NCBI RefSeq assembly: GCF_022201045.2
Contig: NC_068558.1
Location: 1,240,001-1,304,000 of the forward strand
Reading direction: 5' to 3'
From: Citrus sinensis
Taxonomy: Eukaryota > Streptophyta > Magnoliopsida > Sapindales > Rutaceae
DNA length: 64,000 nt
In this document: in pieces, positions 38,770 to 49,505 of the stretch
Layout of the letters: each line of letters starts with the position of its first letter
Position numbering within the stretch: the stretch's first letter is position 1
Made by a program: the position numbers and the translations under genes
The notes under the pieces: model-generated
Told to the model about the DNA's origin: nothing
Database searches by the model: none
The model's input: the letters and a program-made list of their open reading frames with translations, nothing else

Positions 38770-39312
38770 TGAAACAAAGCGGTTCAATGAAATAAAATTG
38801 CCATAATCAGTTCGCATTTATTTTTCTTTTTAGTGATTCTGGGACATGAAAAACATTTAATTTGTCAAATTGATCAAGAATCCTAGCTAGTCATACCACA
38901 TACTTGATTATTCAACACTTAGCAATGGAGAATTACTAAGCATAATAAACTGAACAATTAATTTATTTAATCTGTTCCTTGTCATAAGGTTTCCAAAACC
39001 ATGAGCTTTGATATTTTAGTTAACAAATCTCTAGTGCAGGAGATTATCAGTTTTAGTCCTAAGAACGAAGCTAATAAAATGTAGTAGTTCATCGATAGAT
39101 AAGGCACATTGATTTTGGTAGAGCCATACATTCACCAATTGTAGTAATCCCTTAAAAGTCAAGTTCTGTAACATGCTTGAATAGCAGATAAAATTAACAT
39201 GCTTGTAGCAATCCCTTAAAACTGTTCAAACACCATGACCTCAAAGCAGTCACATTTCATCTTTGCATACTTTTCCACCTCTCAATCATCCATTGGTCTA
39301 GTCAATACCGGC
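38770..39312 (+). pseudogene. Orphan dirigent promoter duplicate (no coding sequence)
   Basis: This region aligns by eye with the 600 bp upstream of the dirigent gene at 42402. Shared blocks in order are ATAAAATTGCCAT, CAAGAATCCTAGCTAGTCAT, AAAATGTAGTAGTTCATC, GATAAGGCAC, TCACATTTCATC and CTCAATCAT. The match stops at about the place where the start codon would stand, and no dirigent coding sequence follows. It is therefore a duplicated upstream region whose gene was deleted or never copied. Confidence 0.7.
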
Positions 39313-40023
39313 CGGTTTATTGAGCCTCACTGGCTTGGTGGATTTGCTCTCTTTTGATCGGATTGGTGGCATGGACACTCTTATTGCTTCTTATATAGTT
39401 CACGTAAGTCCTATAACAATTGTCTTTATCTATCTATCTATACACATACCAATTTTTCTACATATTGGTCAATCTTTCTACATATTGGTGAATTTAAAAA
39501 TAAAAGGAAATTAATATTCAAGGATTCTGTTGTTGACCCCAGTAAATGATAAAAAAGGAACTTGATAATTTTTTTTTGAAGATTTGAAATTTTTGATTGG
39601 AATACGAAATTACACTTACGAAATATAGATCAAATCCTTATCTCTTATTTTTATTTGAACTCATGTAACACTAAATTGTTGGTTTTTATTATTATTCAAA
39701 CTCAGATATCCATAGACTTAAAGAACATTCATGACCAAATTAACTCTAGATTATTTCCATTCATATTACTATCAATTATAAGATAGAAAATAATAACATT
39801 TGTATTAAAATAATATTATTGATAACTAAATAATTTTTCTAAAAATTCTATTGAAATAAGAACCTCTACACATCTCAAAATTTATTTCAAAATATTCATC
39901 TGACATATTCATCAAATGGAAGATGATTTTGACAATTTCAAAAATAATTTATTGTATTATCTTTTTGTGAACTTTATGAGTACAACCTCATTTGGAATGA
40001 ATTTGTTTAGATAAATGTAGAAA

Positions 40024-40690
40024 TGTGTCACACAAATTGTAGAAACCAAATCAATCACCAAGACCAACTTGGAACCCCCAAGACCCACTCTATGAAACTT
40101 GATCTTGATCTGGAATTAATCACTAAACTAAGCTTTTACAAGAAACACGAATAAGCACTCGAAACCAACCACACAATCAAAGAAAATCAGATCACACACT
40201 TGCACTAATGATTATAGTGGTTCGGCCAATTTCTTGCCTACATCCACTGTGGAAAACAAAGCAAACTTTTTACTGATTTCAGAGAACAAGTTACAAATCT
40301 GAAGAGTACATGCAAATGAACCGATACCCTTAACAACAGATCCTATGACCTTTTATACTCCACTCTGACCAATCCGAAAGAACCCCAAGAAGTCAGTTCA
40401 CGCTCCTGGGTTTCCAGCCAAGAAGATCTCCAGCTGCTTCCCGCGTGATCTAACGGAAAAACAACTTCTTGAATTTGCTTTGGGACACTTGTCAAATGTT
40501 CACGTAATCTGTTGATTGAAACGCAGAGATGGTTGTCGTTTGAGTTAGTGAAACATGTGACGCATCACGTGCATTACTAACGAATCCAGCCGACATATCG
40601 TTTGTATCAATCAGCTGTTCTAAACTCCAATGCTTGACATGTCGTTTATCCTTGCTGACAAACAGATGACGTGTCATACATATCCCCGAG
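40024..40690. repeat. Possible LTR-like remnant
   Basis: The stretch contains TAGTGGTTCGGCC followed by CCTACATCCAC near 40216-40250, wording frequent near the ends of plant LTRs. It is less AT-rich than its flanks. Clear ends or target duplications are not found, so it is either an old element or another decayed repeat. Confidence 0.3.
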
Positions 40691-40755
40691 ATCAGATTTG
40701 AGCTTCATAATTCCAATACTAATAAAAATAAAAAAGAAAAAAAGAAGCTTTTAAT

Positions 40756-40840
40756 GGGTCCATTTAAATAACAACTTCACCTACCATAAATAATATTAAA
40801 ATCAATTTTCAGTAGCAACAACCAAAATCGAACAGGGTGT
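40756..40840 (+). repeat. Fragment duplicated from about 34556-34650
   Basis: TGGGTCC, AACAACT, CACCTACCA and CAATTTTCAGTAGCA occur in the same order and spacing in both places. This indicates an old duplication within the dirigent cluster, or two copies of an unnamed repeat. Confidence 0.55.
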
Positions 40841-41219
40841 CGTAAAAAAAAATGAAAATTTCATATTGGTTCACTTTCCATGTTCTCATTATTTTTTATT
40901 TTTTCGAAAGAGAATAGAATCCAAAAGTTGAAAAGTTGAACTTTATTTGAAGACAATCTACTTAATCCCTTTCCTAATGAAGGAGAAACATGGCCCTGCA
41001 GATTATCAACTTGCAATTCTTCAATGATTGCTTATAATTTACAGAGAGCACGCATTTCGTCAGTTTATGAGTTTGAGTTGGCAGAGAAAAGTAAGTATGT
41101 TACTATTAAATTCAAAGAAACAAGAGTCAGGACAGTCGTCACCTTAATCATGTGTAGTTTCCATGGATCCAAATAATTCTCATAACGTTAAATTCTGGTT
41201 TTGGTAATGTGTTTGTGTA

Positions 41220-41355
41220 GAATTTTTCAATGGCAAAATTCAACTTTCCTTTAATGCAACCAAACTCAAGACCTAACTTTTGACAAAGAATAATAATAAC
41301 AATAACCAGCCACGCGCTCTAACCAACTGAGGTGGATGCTAACCTCAACCCTTTT
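41220..41355 (-). repeat. tRNA-derived (SINE-like) fragment
   Basis: On the minus strand TCAGTTGGTTAGAGCGCG (41330-41313) matches a tRNA A box, and AGGTCTTGAGTTTGGTT (about 41275-41259) resembles a B box. They are spaced roughly as in a tRNA. No cloverleaf can be completed, so a tRNA-derived SINE or tRNA pseudogene is likely. Its 3' end is undefined. Confidence 0.5.
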
Positions 41356-42317
41356 TGAAATTTCAAGTGGTTCGGTGTCTGAAATGCTTGGATGTTTGCC
41401 ATCTTGCTGGTCAACTCCAAATTAATTGCATCATTTTCTTAAGCCGTCGACCTCTATTGAAGCAGTACTAATTACCTCTCACATGGTGGTCAGAAACCCA
41501 TATTGTAAATGTAATTTCATCACTTCAATTGGGGTTGTTGTCCGCAGGTGAAAAAACATGAAAGCTCAGGGATCAAAACATCATTACCTCATAGAATATT
41601 AATATCATCATTTAGAAGAATCTTACGTTTCTCTATCTATTGCAAGATTAGATCTACCAGCGTCCAGTGCCTTAATAAGATTGACATTTCGAATGTTAGG
41701 TTAATGGTTCTGGTTCTGGTAAAAATTAACTTGAGGTCCCAATTATGAGCAAATGAAATTTTGAGGGCACAAAAAAAAAAAAAAAAGTGAAAAAGTTGAA
41801 TATATATGGAACAGAACAATTCATTGTAATAAAATTGCCATTATGGTTAACGTCACTTTTCGTTTATAATAATTCTTGAGAGAGGATAAACATTTCATTG
41901 TCTATTTAGTTCAAGAATCCTAGCTAGTCATACCACGCACTTGTCTGATCAGTGGTGAATTCATATGAAGGAAAATAATTAAAATTGAACGCCTCGTTTA
42001 ATTTATCTGTTTCTTGATCATGATGCTATACATGTACATGGTTTCCAGAATCATGAACTCTGAAAGTATTAGCTATCAGTTGTGCAGGAATTCGGTTACC
42101 AAAACCTCTGGATCCACTTTGGTGTAGCAAATAATTAGTTTTAGTCGTAAGCATCAAGCTAACAAAATGTAGTTGTTCATCAATGGATAAGGCACGTTGC
42201 TTTTGTTAGAGCCACACCATTCACTAATAATTGATCCCTTTAAACCCAAGCTATGCAAGATGGTTAATGATTAATAAAATAAGAGCAATAATAATAAAAT
42301 AAACGACTACAAGGTCC

Positions 42318-42326
42318 TATATAAGG
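42318..42326 (+). promoter_or_regulatory. Dirigent copy 3 TATA box
   Basis: TATATAAGG lies 84 bp before the start codon at 42402, in a region that has a duplicate at 38770-39312. Confidence 0.6.
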
Positions 42327-42401
42327 CCATTAACTCAACGCAATCACATTTCATCCTTTGCAAAGTTTGGCAACCTCAATCATTCATATATTGATCTAGC
42401 A

Positions 42402-42962
42402 ATGGATGCTAAAACACTAATGCTAGCAATCTTTCTCCTCTTCCTGATCTCAGCATCCTCCGATGCACACACGCAAAAAATCCGAGCTCGAAAACCTTGT
42501 AAGCATTTAGTGTTTTACTTCCACGACGTTATTTACAATGGCAAAAACTCTCGCAATGCAACTTCAGCCATTGTTGGCTCACCAGTTTGGGGCAACAAGA
42601 CCACATTGGCTGGCCAAAGCCATTTTGGTGACTTAGTAGTGTTTGATGATCCCATTACACTTGACAACAATTTACATTCAACACCAGTTGGTCGAGCACA
42701 AGGGTTTTACATTTATGACAAGAAAGAAATTTTTACAGCTTGGCTTGGCTTCTCCTTTGTTTTCAATTCTACAGAGCATAAGGGAAGCATAAACTTTGCT
42801 GGGGCTGATCCTTTGATGAATAAGACTAGAGATGTTTCAGTGATTGGTGGCACTGGTGATTTTCTCATGGCTAGAGGAATTGCCACTTTGATGACTGATG
42901 CCTTTGAAGGAGAGGTTTATTTTCGGCTTCGAACTGATATTAAATTGTATGAATGTTGGTGA
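42402..42962 (+). CDS. Dirigent protein, DRR206-like
   Basis: A complete intronless 186-residue dirigent protein. The signal peptide ([20 protein letters not shown]) is followed by the barrel with Asp42 (FHD), [22 protein letters not shown], Asp136 (GADP), Arg143 (TRD) and [20 protein letters not shown]. Cys33 and Cys185 could form the usual disulfide. N-glycosylation sites are at Asn52, Asn65, Asn122 and Asn140. It ends KLYECW. It is closest to copy 2 at 37051 but differs in the loop after the first strands ([13 protein letters not shown] against [13 protein letters not shown]), a region near the substrate pocket, so product or partner could differ. It is secreted to the apoplast and directs coupling of phenoxy radicals. 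A decayed sister lies 2 kb downstream. No defect is seen. Confidence 0.95.
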   Translation: MDAKTLMLAIFLLFLISASSDAHTQKIRARKPCKHLVFYFHDVIYNGKNSRNATSAIVGSPVWGNKTTLAGQSHFGDLVVFDDPITLDNNLHSTPVGRAQGFYIYDKKEIFTAWLGFSFVFNSTEHKGSINFAGADPLMNKTRDVSVIGGTGDFLMARGIATLMTDAFEGEVYFRLRTDIKLYECW

Positions 42963-43129
42963 CATTATTGATTTTGTGCCCTCTATAATTTTTTTTCACT
43001 TGGTGATGTACTTGTCTCTTTTCAAATCAATGTTTTTATTGTTCCACAAGGGGTGGTTTAATCAATTCATGAAGCTTTATATAAAATCATCCATGTTTGC
43101 CCGTGCTTATGTTATTGGTTTATCCAGAA

Positions 43130-43194
<65 letters not shown>

Positions 43195-44984
43195 GTGACT
43201 TGAGCCCCGATTTTGAATAAAAAATCATAAATTTATTAAATCAAGGACCAAATCTGATATTAATTGAAAAATTGTTTAGAAAATAGATAATTAAATAATT
43301 AAGAAATTACGCTTTATTTTTCACCTTATTCACTTTTCATTTGCGGATTGTTTCCAATATTAGAGAGGCCTTTCAGTAGTTGAATATGTCTACTAGCAAC
43401 TAATATTCAACTAATTTTTTGCCTTTACATAACTAATCTAGGCATTAATATAATTTCCAAATCCAATTTTATTTTTATTTTATTTTATTTTTGTTTTTCC
43501 CAAATGTAGATAGGAATTAAAATAAGGTAAGTTCACCATTAACTAGCGGAAGATATGGCGAAATCCAATGAAATACGATGGATTAATCTCAACCAATAAG
43601 AAATTGATCAGGAAAATAATCACGATGCTGCAGAAATTCATGTCAAAGTCAGATGGTTCAAAATGCCATAATTGTGCTTTGATTAGACTTCGTAAAAGGC
43701 AAATTATAAGCTACTTAACATAACAAACATTAACAAAATGAAAAGGATAGAGTTGAAATTGAAGAGACCAAGAGGTAGATGTACAAATTGCAATTCAAAA
43801 ACTTAAAACTTTAACCGATGCATATTCTCGAAAAGCAAACGTTTACATCTTTAGGAATATGAATATCATGACTCTTCCGCTGTCACAAGCTTCAGTCCCC
43901 CCCAAAGGCCCAACGCCCGACTGTGTGCTCAGGCCTCTTTTTCCAATTTTAATTACTTAATACATATTACTGATTCAAAAAAAAAAAATTACTTCATACA
44001 TTTTACGCACGATTTATGTATTTATTGAAGGTTGATTAAGTATGGTGTGTAATTGTGCACGTGGTAAGATATGATTGACGACTACTGTATTGTAACCTTC
44101 ACAACCTCCCAATCGTAACTTACTATGCGCACGATGGTGCACCTAATTAATCACCTCTCTTTATTTATGAATGACAAATGCTAATTAGACATCGACCGTA
44201 CCCATCCAAATCCAGCGACCAAAGGATTAATTATTCTGTTAAAATACAAATCTTGATCGACAATACACGTCAAATCTCATAATCATATCTCTTGTCCCAT
44301 TATTCCATCATTCGTATGCACAAAGTAATCGAAAGAGTAAAAATTTAATGTACGAAGAAAGTTGGAGCACTGGTCATGAGGTTTTTAAAATTAGCCAGTG
44401 AATAGTGATAACTTTTGAACCACGTTTTAGCAAATACTTTTATGCATATAGAAGAACATATGTAACATGTAACTCATATATACTCAAAATTACGTAAAAT
44501 AATTATCTTTTGCGTTAAGGTTTTTATTTAATTATTCTCATCTGAAGTGAATTTTCTGTTTAATGGAAAATTTTTTGTTGCCATTGTTTCTTTTCCATTC
44601 AATCCTTATCATGTGTATACTTTAACCAATCACGATAATATTTATACATACGTGATAAATAGTAAATGGATAAACAATAATATTACAGGAGCACCAAAAT
44701 TTTTTTTAACACCTTTATCATATGTAGATTAATTTTTGTAATTGATACCATAAGTATTAGTATGGGACATAATTCATACTTAAAAAAACTAAGGGTTATC
44801 TCATACATGTATTTTTAATTCACGAACTATTCTAAACCGAAGTAGTTATTCTCCTTGACACTTTAACTTTAATTTGTAGTAGTAAGTAACCCTTTGAAAA
44901 CCCTAACTATATATATTGAAACTAGAGAACCCAATGTCATTCAAAAAATACGCTTGTTGCATCTGCATTCATATCTCTCATTCA
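42963..44984. other. Intergenic region between dirigent copy 3 and its decayed sister
   Basis: 2 kb, AT-rich, no gene. It includes a compound microsatellite at 43130-43194. TATA-like sequence at about 44908-44917 could be the old promoter of the pseudogene downstream. Confidence 0.45.
43130..43194. repeat. Compound microsatellite (ATAC)n(AT)n(AG)n
   Basis: About seven ATAC units pass into AT units and then about twelve AG units, 170 bp 3' of the dirigent stop codon. Confidence 0.9.
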
Positions 44985-45607
44985 CAGTTTATGCTTCTTC
45001 AACAGTCAGTTACTAATTACAAGAAAGTGGAATTTACCAAGTTTACTTTTTGCTTGTTATGTCTCCTTCTGATTATCCTTAGCTCAACAGCCACTCATAG
45101 AAATAAAATACGGCACGTAACCGTAAGCCGTGTAAAAGGCTAGTGTTTCATTTCCATGACATAAGTTCCAATGGAAAGAATGCTAAGAACGCAACTGCAC
45201 AATCGTAGCAGCACCTATTACCTTAGACAAAGAATGCGAAGAATGCAACTTCACAGGATCAAATTAGACGGCAAAAAAGTCATTCGGTGAGTTGGTCGTG
45301 TTCGAGGCCCTATTACCGTAAACACTAAACAACAATCTACATTCAACTGCGGTTGCAGCCTTGCAGTTGCAGGTGCACAAGGGCTTTAATTTATTTATTT
45401 GACAAGAAATAATTTTTTACAGCTTGGCTTGCTTTCTCATTTGTATTCAATTCTACTCAGCATAACGGCAGCATAAACTTTGCTGGGGCTGATCCATTGA
45501 TTATCGAGACTAGAAATCTTTCGTTGATTGGTGGTACCGGTGACCTTTTTTATGGCTAGAGGGATTCCCACTTTCGATGACCGATTCATTTGAGTGATCT
45601 ATTATTC
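44985..45607 (+). pseudogene. Decayed dirigent gene, copy 4
   Basis: Remnants appear in order but in several frames. There is a signal-peptide-like KFTFCLLCLLLIILSSTATH, then (other frame) [22 protein letters not shown] and a repeated KNAT segment. Later come [28 protein letters not shown] and LIGGTGDL near 45420-45555. At least four frame changes or stops separate them: around 45120, 45212, between 45290 and 45400, and near 45555-45600. A GTTGCAGCCTTGCAGTTGCAG stretch near 45353 looks like a small local duplication. It is closest to copy 3. It cannot give a functional protein. Confidence 0.88.
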
Positions 45608-47039
45608 CATTTTGTACCCTCCGCTCAAGTTGTTTTTTTTTTTTTTGTTGTCAATTATTGCCCAAAAGGAAAGGATCTTTAAATTTAGACGTAAAAACGC
45701 AAAAAGCAGTAGATTAGTACTCTAGTAGTAATCCCCGCACGGGCTGGTTCGATGAAGAATGGCGTCATTGGCACCCATTTATTAATCACATAAAGTTTCT
45801 CTCGTAACTCGTCCTTCTAAATTCAAGTTAAATTTCTCTTTCCCTCCCCAGATACTTTTTACATTTCAAGACCGTCCACTTATGTGAAACCAAACTATAG
45901 TTGTATAAAGGCGAAATAGATCAGAGAAATGAATATTATCCAACATTTCCCTTGTCAAAACCAGCTAAGTTTTTTGTATCTCATAAAAATTTTTCTTCGC
46001 TACTTTAAAATTAATCTAAATTTTTCATGAAGAACTTAAAATTTTATTCCATAAACAAAAACATATGGATCAACTGGATGGGCAGAGTTGGACAAAACAA
46101 AGGGGAATTACTGGGTGGTGTTAATGGGGATTTAATAAGAAATTGAATCTATTTCAGGGTAAAATGGTAATATAACCAGAAAGGGTGTTACTATTTAAGT
46201 AGGAGGGTGGTAGTACGGTAGCACCACTGTTCGATGAATGAACTTTTGGATTGGGCCCTTGGGCCTTGGCTGCCAGCCCAGCATGCAAAACACAAAAGGA
46301 GAATTTTGCTCGGGTAATTTTCAGGAACTTCCCCTCAGGCTTGGCGTATTAACACTTAAATGGAATATATTGATATAATTACAGATATCTTCCTTGTCGT
46401 TAATTAGGAGTTAGGTTGACCATTAGTAGACTATCAAAATTATTAAAATACCCATCCTGCCAAAATAATAAATGTTAGATAATTCAAATGTTTAGGCCAC
46501 AATCAGCATATTCAAAATTAAAAATCAAAATTTATTGAAATTTTGTTTGAGCCTCATCCGTGATTCTTACATTTGTGTGTGTGTGTGTGTGTGTTACAAT
46601 CAAAGATTTATTAAAATTATTCTAAGAAATTTGTGTGAAAGATATCTAGTTAGTTATCAACTGAAAGGTGAGGACAATCAATTAAAGTCAAATTGGACCA
46701 GTGACGTGGCTACTAGTTAATAAAGACATGAGTTCCCATTAATGAATTTGAGGAATTAGCTTTGTTGAAAGACTATAATAATATCATTACACCGTTAAGA
46801 ACATACACATCAACTTAACTTGGACATCCAAAAATTTTTCCCCCTTTAATCTGGACTAGCTTTTTGAAGCTCAAGTGAAACAGGGCAATCGTCACTCCCA
46901 TAAAAATCTGCGAACAAAAAATAATAAGCTGCACAAAGAATTAGTATCGATCTATTTTTTCTGTTTTATGTATCACCATATTGACACTGTTAATGAAATC
47001 ATGCAGTTCAAAAGCAGGTTCTTCAAATTTTTATTTTTT
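45608..47039. other. Intergenic region after the dirigent cluster
   Basis: 1.4 kb without a gene. A (GT)n microsatellite lies at about 46574-46594. Nothing else is recognised. Confidence 0.5.
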
Positions 47040-47460
47040 GTTCCGAACTTGCTACTTGGACAGGAAGAAGATTTTCATGACATCCATCACACATTCCAAC
47101 ACTAATTTCAGGTATATGCATGTAATATGAAAGCTACACATCATAAAATAGATAGTACCTTTTAACTCAATTATGTGCCCTTGCATTTCACACGCAATAA
47201 TACAATCTTTAAGTTGTTCTGAAATAATGAAATAGTCTATTCTCATCATTTTTCCCCCGATACCTGGAAAAAAAATAAAATTAAGCACATCACAAGCTAT
47301 ACATTTAGATCCAAATTGAGTACTAAATTTGACTTCGATCTCCCAATTAGTTTCCAATGGGATTTCCAGACCACGAGAAGTCATAATCTTTTCCTTGTGT
47401 AAGAATTTGTATGCATCTATTAGCTTACCCCTGAGGCATAATCCATAAAAATTCTCAAAA
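47040..47460 (-). pseudogene. AP-endonuclease (APE1L/exonuclease III type) pseudogene fragment
   Basis: On the minus strand, fragments match the C-terminal part of plant AP-endonuclease APE1L (Arabidopsis At3g48425 type). KLIDAYKFLHKEK is followed, one frame over, by DYDFSWSGNPIG, then an intron-like stretch ending in TTTTTTTTCCAG, then YRGK and, after another shift, MMRIDYFIISEQLKDCIIAC and EMQGHIIELKG. A possible last-exon remnant near 47045-47090 resembles the GSDHCPV end only weakly. The frame changes at about 47390 and 47270, and the 5' two thirds of the gene are missing. A retained intron suggests a genomic fragment rather than a processed copy. Functional relatives cut DNA at abasic sites in base-excision repair. 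Confidence 0.72.
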
Positions 47461-49505
47461 GCTATTTTTTTCCCTAATTTTTAATAGGGCAAAAAAGAAC
47501 ATAACATATGTATAACTAGGAGAATTATGAATCCACGACCAATGGAGATATTTTTAAATGAGATGTGGAGGAGAAGGACGAAATGAAGAAATTATAACAG
47601 ATGTCCATCACTCTCTCTATGATTAATCCATATCTTATGAAGAATTGATCATGGTTTTATAACTATAATTCATAGAAGAAAAGAAAAATTAAATACTCTT
47701 CCAATATAGCACCATATAGCTTCCTCTCAGCAAATGTAAATCCAAGTTGCCCCTATCTTAACTCAACAAGAAATCACCTCCTTTCAGCATTACATAACAT
47801 ATTATCATTATATTCCAGTTGCTTGCAACTTATAATAGAGTAAATTTAGCAAATATGCCAAATCAGAGTTAAAAAATAAAGGCACATGCCTTAGAAAGGA
47901 AAAGACCTTACTCACTTGGTCTCGGGAATACACACACACACAAAAGGATGTAGTTGGCACAAGAAGCCATGTCTAGATGATGCACTTCATCTTTCTCCTA
48001 ATATTCCTTCATCTTCATCAGTTGATTTAAAATACAACTTTTGTAATAGATATTCCTTTTTTTCATTTTATTATTCATGGATTAAGAAAGTTCAGTTCAG
48101 TTCTATTAATTCAATATCTGTTTGTCTTGTGAAATCAATAGAAAAGTCATTTGGCAGTTGCTTTACCTTAACTCATTCCTAACCTGTCGAAAAGAACACA
48201 TAATGAAAAAAGCCTAGTAAAATAAGGGTTGTACAAGGGAATAGAAAATAAGTAGAAAACCTTCCTCCTTAGAGGGTGAGTGACTCAGGTGACTGGTTGT
48301 ATACTCATCTTACACTAGAGAGGACTTGCTGCTTTCTATGAAATTGCTTCCCTACAGGCTGTATATATATATATATATACTTTCATCCAACAGCAGCTTC
48401 TGTAAAATTAGCATTCAAATTTAAACATGTAAATTCAGCACGGATTTTTGCTACAAGAACACAAACAGCCATAAACACACAATAACTACTCTTCAATTCT
48501 AAAGACGAAAAATAGAGTGAATATTTCAAATTAAAAAAAAATAAAGAAAAATGAAAAGAGAGAAACAACAATATTCAGAATGACAACTTACAATAATTGA
48601 CTAACAGAAAAAATTTAGAGACCAACGACTGTTGAAATCAACATGCATAAAAAAATCAAAATACAAAAAGCCCATTTTCATTTGTAAGTAACTCAAAATC
48701 AACCCATTCTCAAAAAAAAAAAAAGGAAAAAAGAACTCAGAATCAACAAAATGATTAATTTCATCTGATTTGTGTCTTCGAACTGTGATAAATGAGGACT
48801 AATCTCTTTCTCGCTCCAATTTCAGTCACGGCGGAAGCCAACTCGCTTCACGGAAGATTTAGGCCACCGCCAGAACTCATATCATTAATAACTGAAGCTA
48901 AACTCTTTTTTACTCTTGATTGAGCTTCGGGCAACAAACCAGCTTCTTCACAGCTTTCTTTAGAAAGATCAACTTTCTTTAGAAAGATGAAATTGGTGTT
49001 GGGTTTTGCTTATGTGAATGAGAAAGTTAAGTGAATGTTTCATTTCGTAAAGATTTTTCCTTTCTTTTCTCTACTGGTTAAAAGATCATACCATTCAGTT
49101 AAAATTTCTCAGATATCAATGAAATTTCAGCTTGAATTTTGAATTATTTTAAAATTTAAATATGCTTTTATACATTTACCCTTTACACTGACGTCATATT
49201 TATATTTATATTGACGGTGTGTTTGTAATTACATCAATATATTATATCTAAGTGTTAATACGCCAAATCTAAGAGATCTCTAAAAATTACCTAATTTTTC
49301 CCAGAAGCACGTGCCAAGTGATTTTGCACATGTACGTACAAGAAGATGAAGAGTGACTTGGTGGTCGTATTGGCGCTATACTAAAGAAAGCCGGCTTATC
49401 CACTCCACTCTATCGACAGTTAAAACAGAATCAAAGGCCGAGGCTTGACTTGCGAGAGAGAGAGAGAGAGAGTCATAAAACAAACCAGACTCAAACTTTG
49501 AGATA
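47461..49505. other. Intergenic region upstream of the PAM71-like gene
   Basis: 2 kb with no gene. A (TA)n run lies at about 48361-48380 and a (GA)n tract at about 49453-49472 in the likely 5' leader of the transporter gene. The frame at 47916-48182 is not recognised. Confidence 0.45.

Larger units (their letters stand above)
37606..42401. other. Intergenic region between dirigent copies 2 and 3
   Basis: 4.8 kb with no intact gene. It contains MITE copy B (38364-38538), a dirigent-promoter duplicate without coding sequence (38770-39312), a possible LTR-like remnant (40024-40690), a fragment repeated from 34.55 kb (40756-40840), and a tRNA-derived repeat (41220-41355). Confidence 0.6.

Noticed and set aside
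41313-41330. Intact tRNA gene
   Set aside because: Only A- and B-box-like segments can be matched; no acceptor stem or anticodon arm can be completed.
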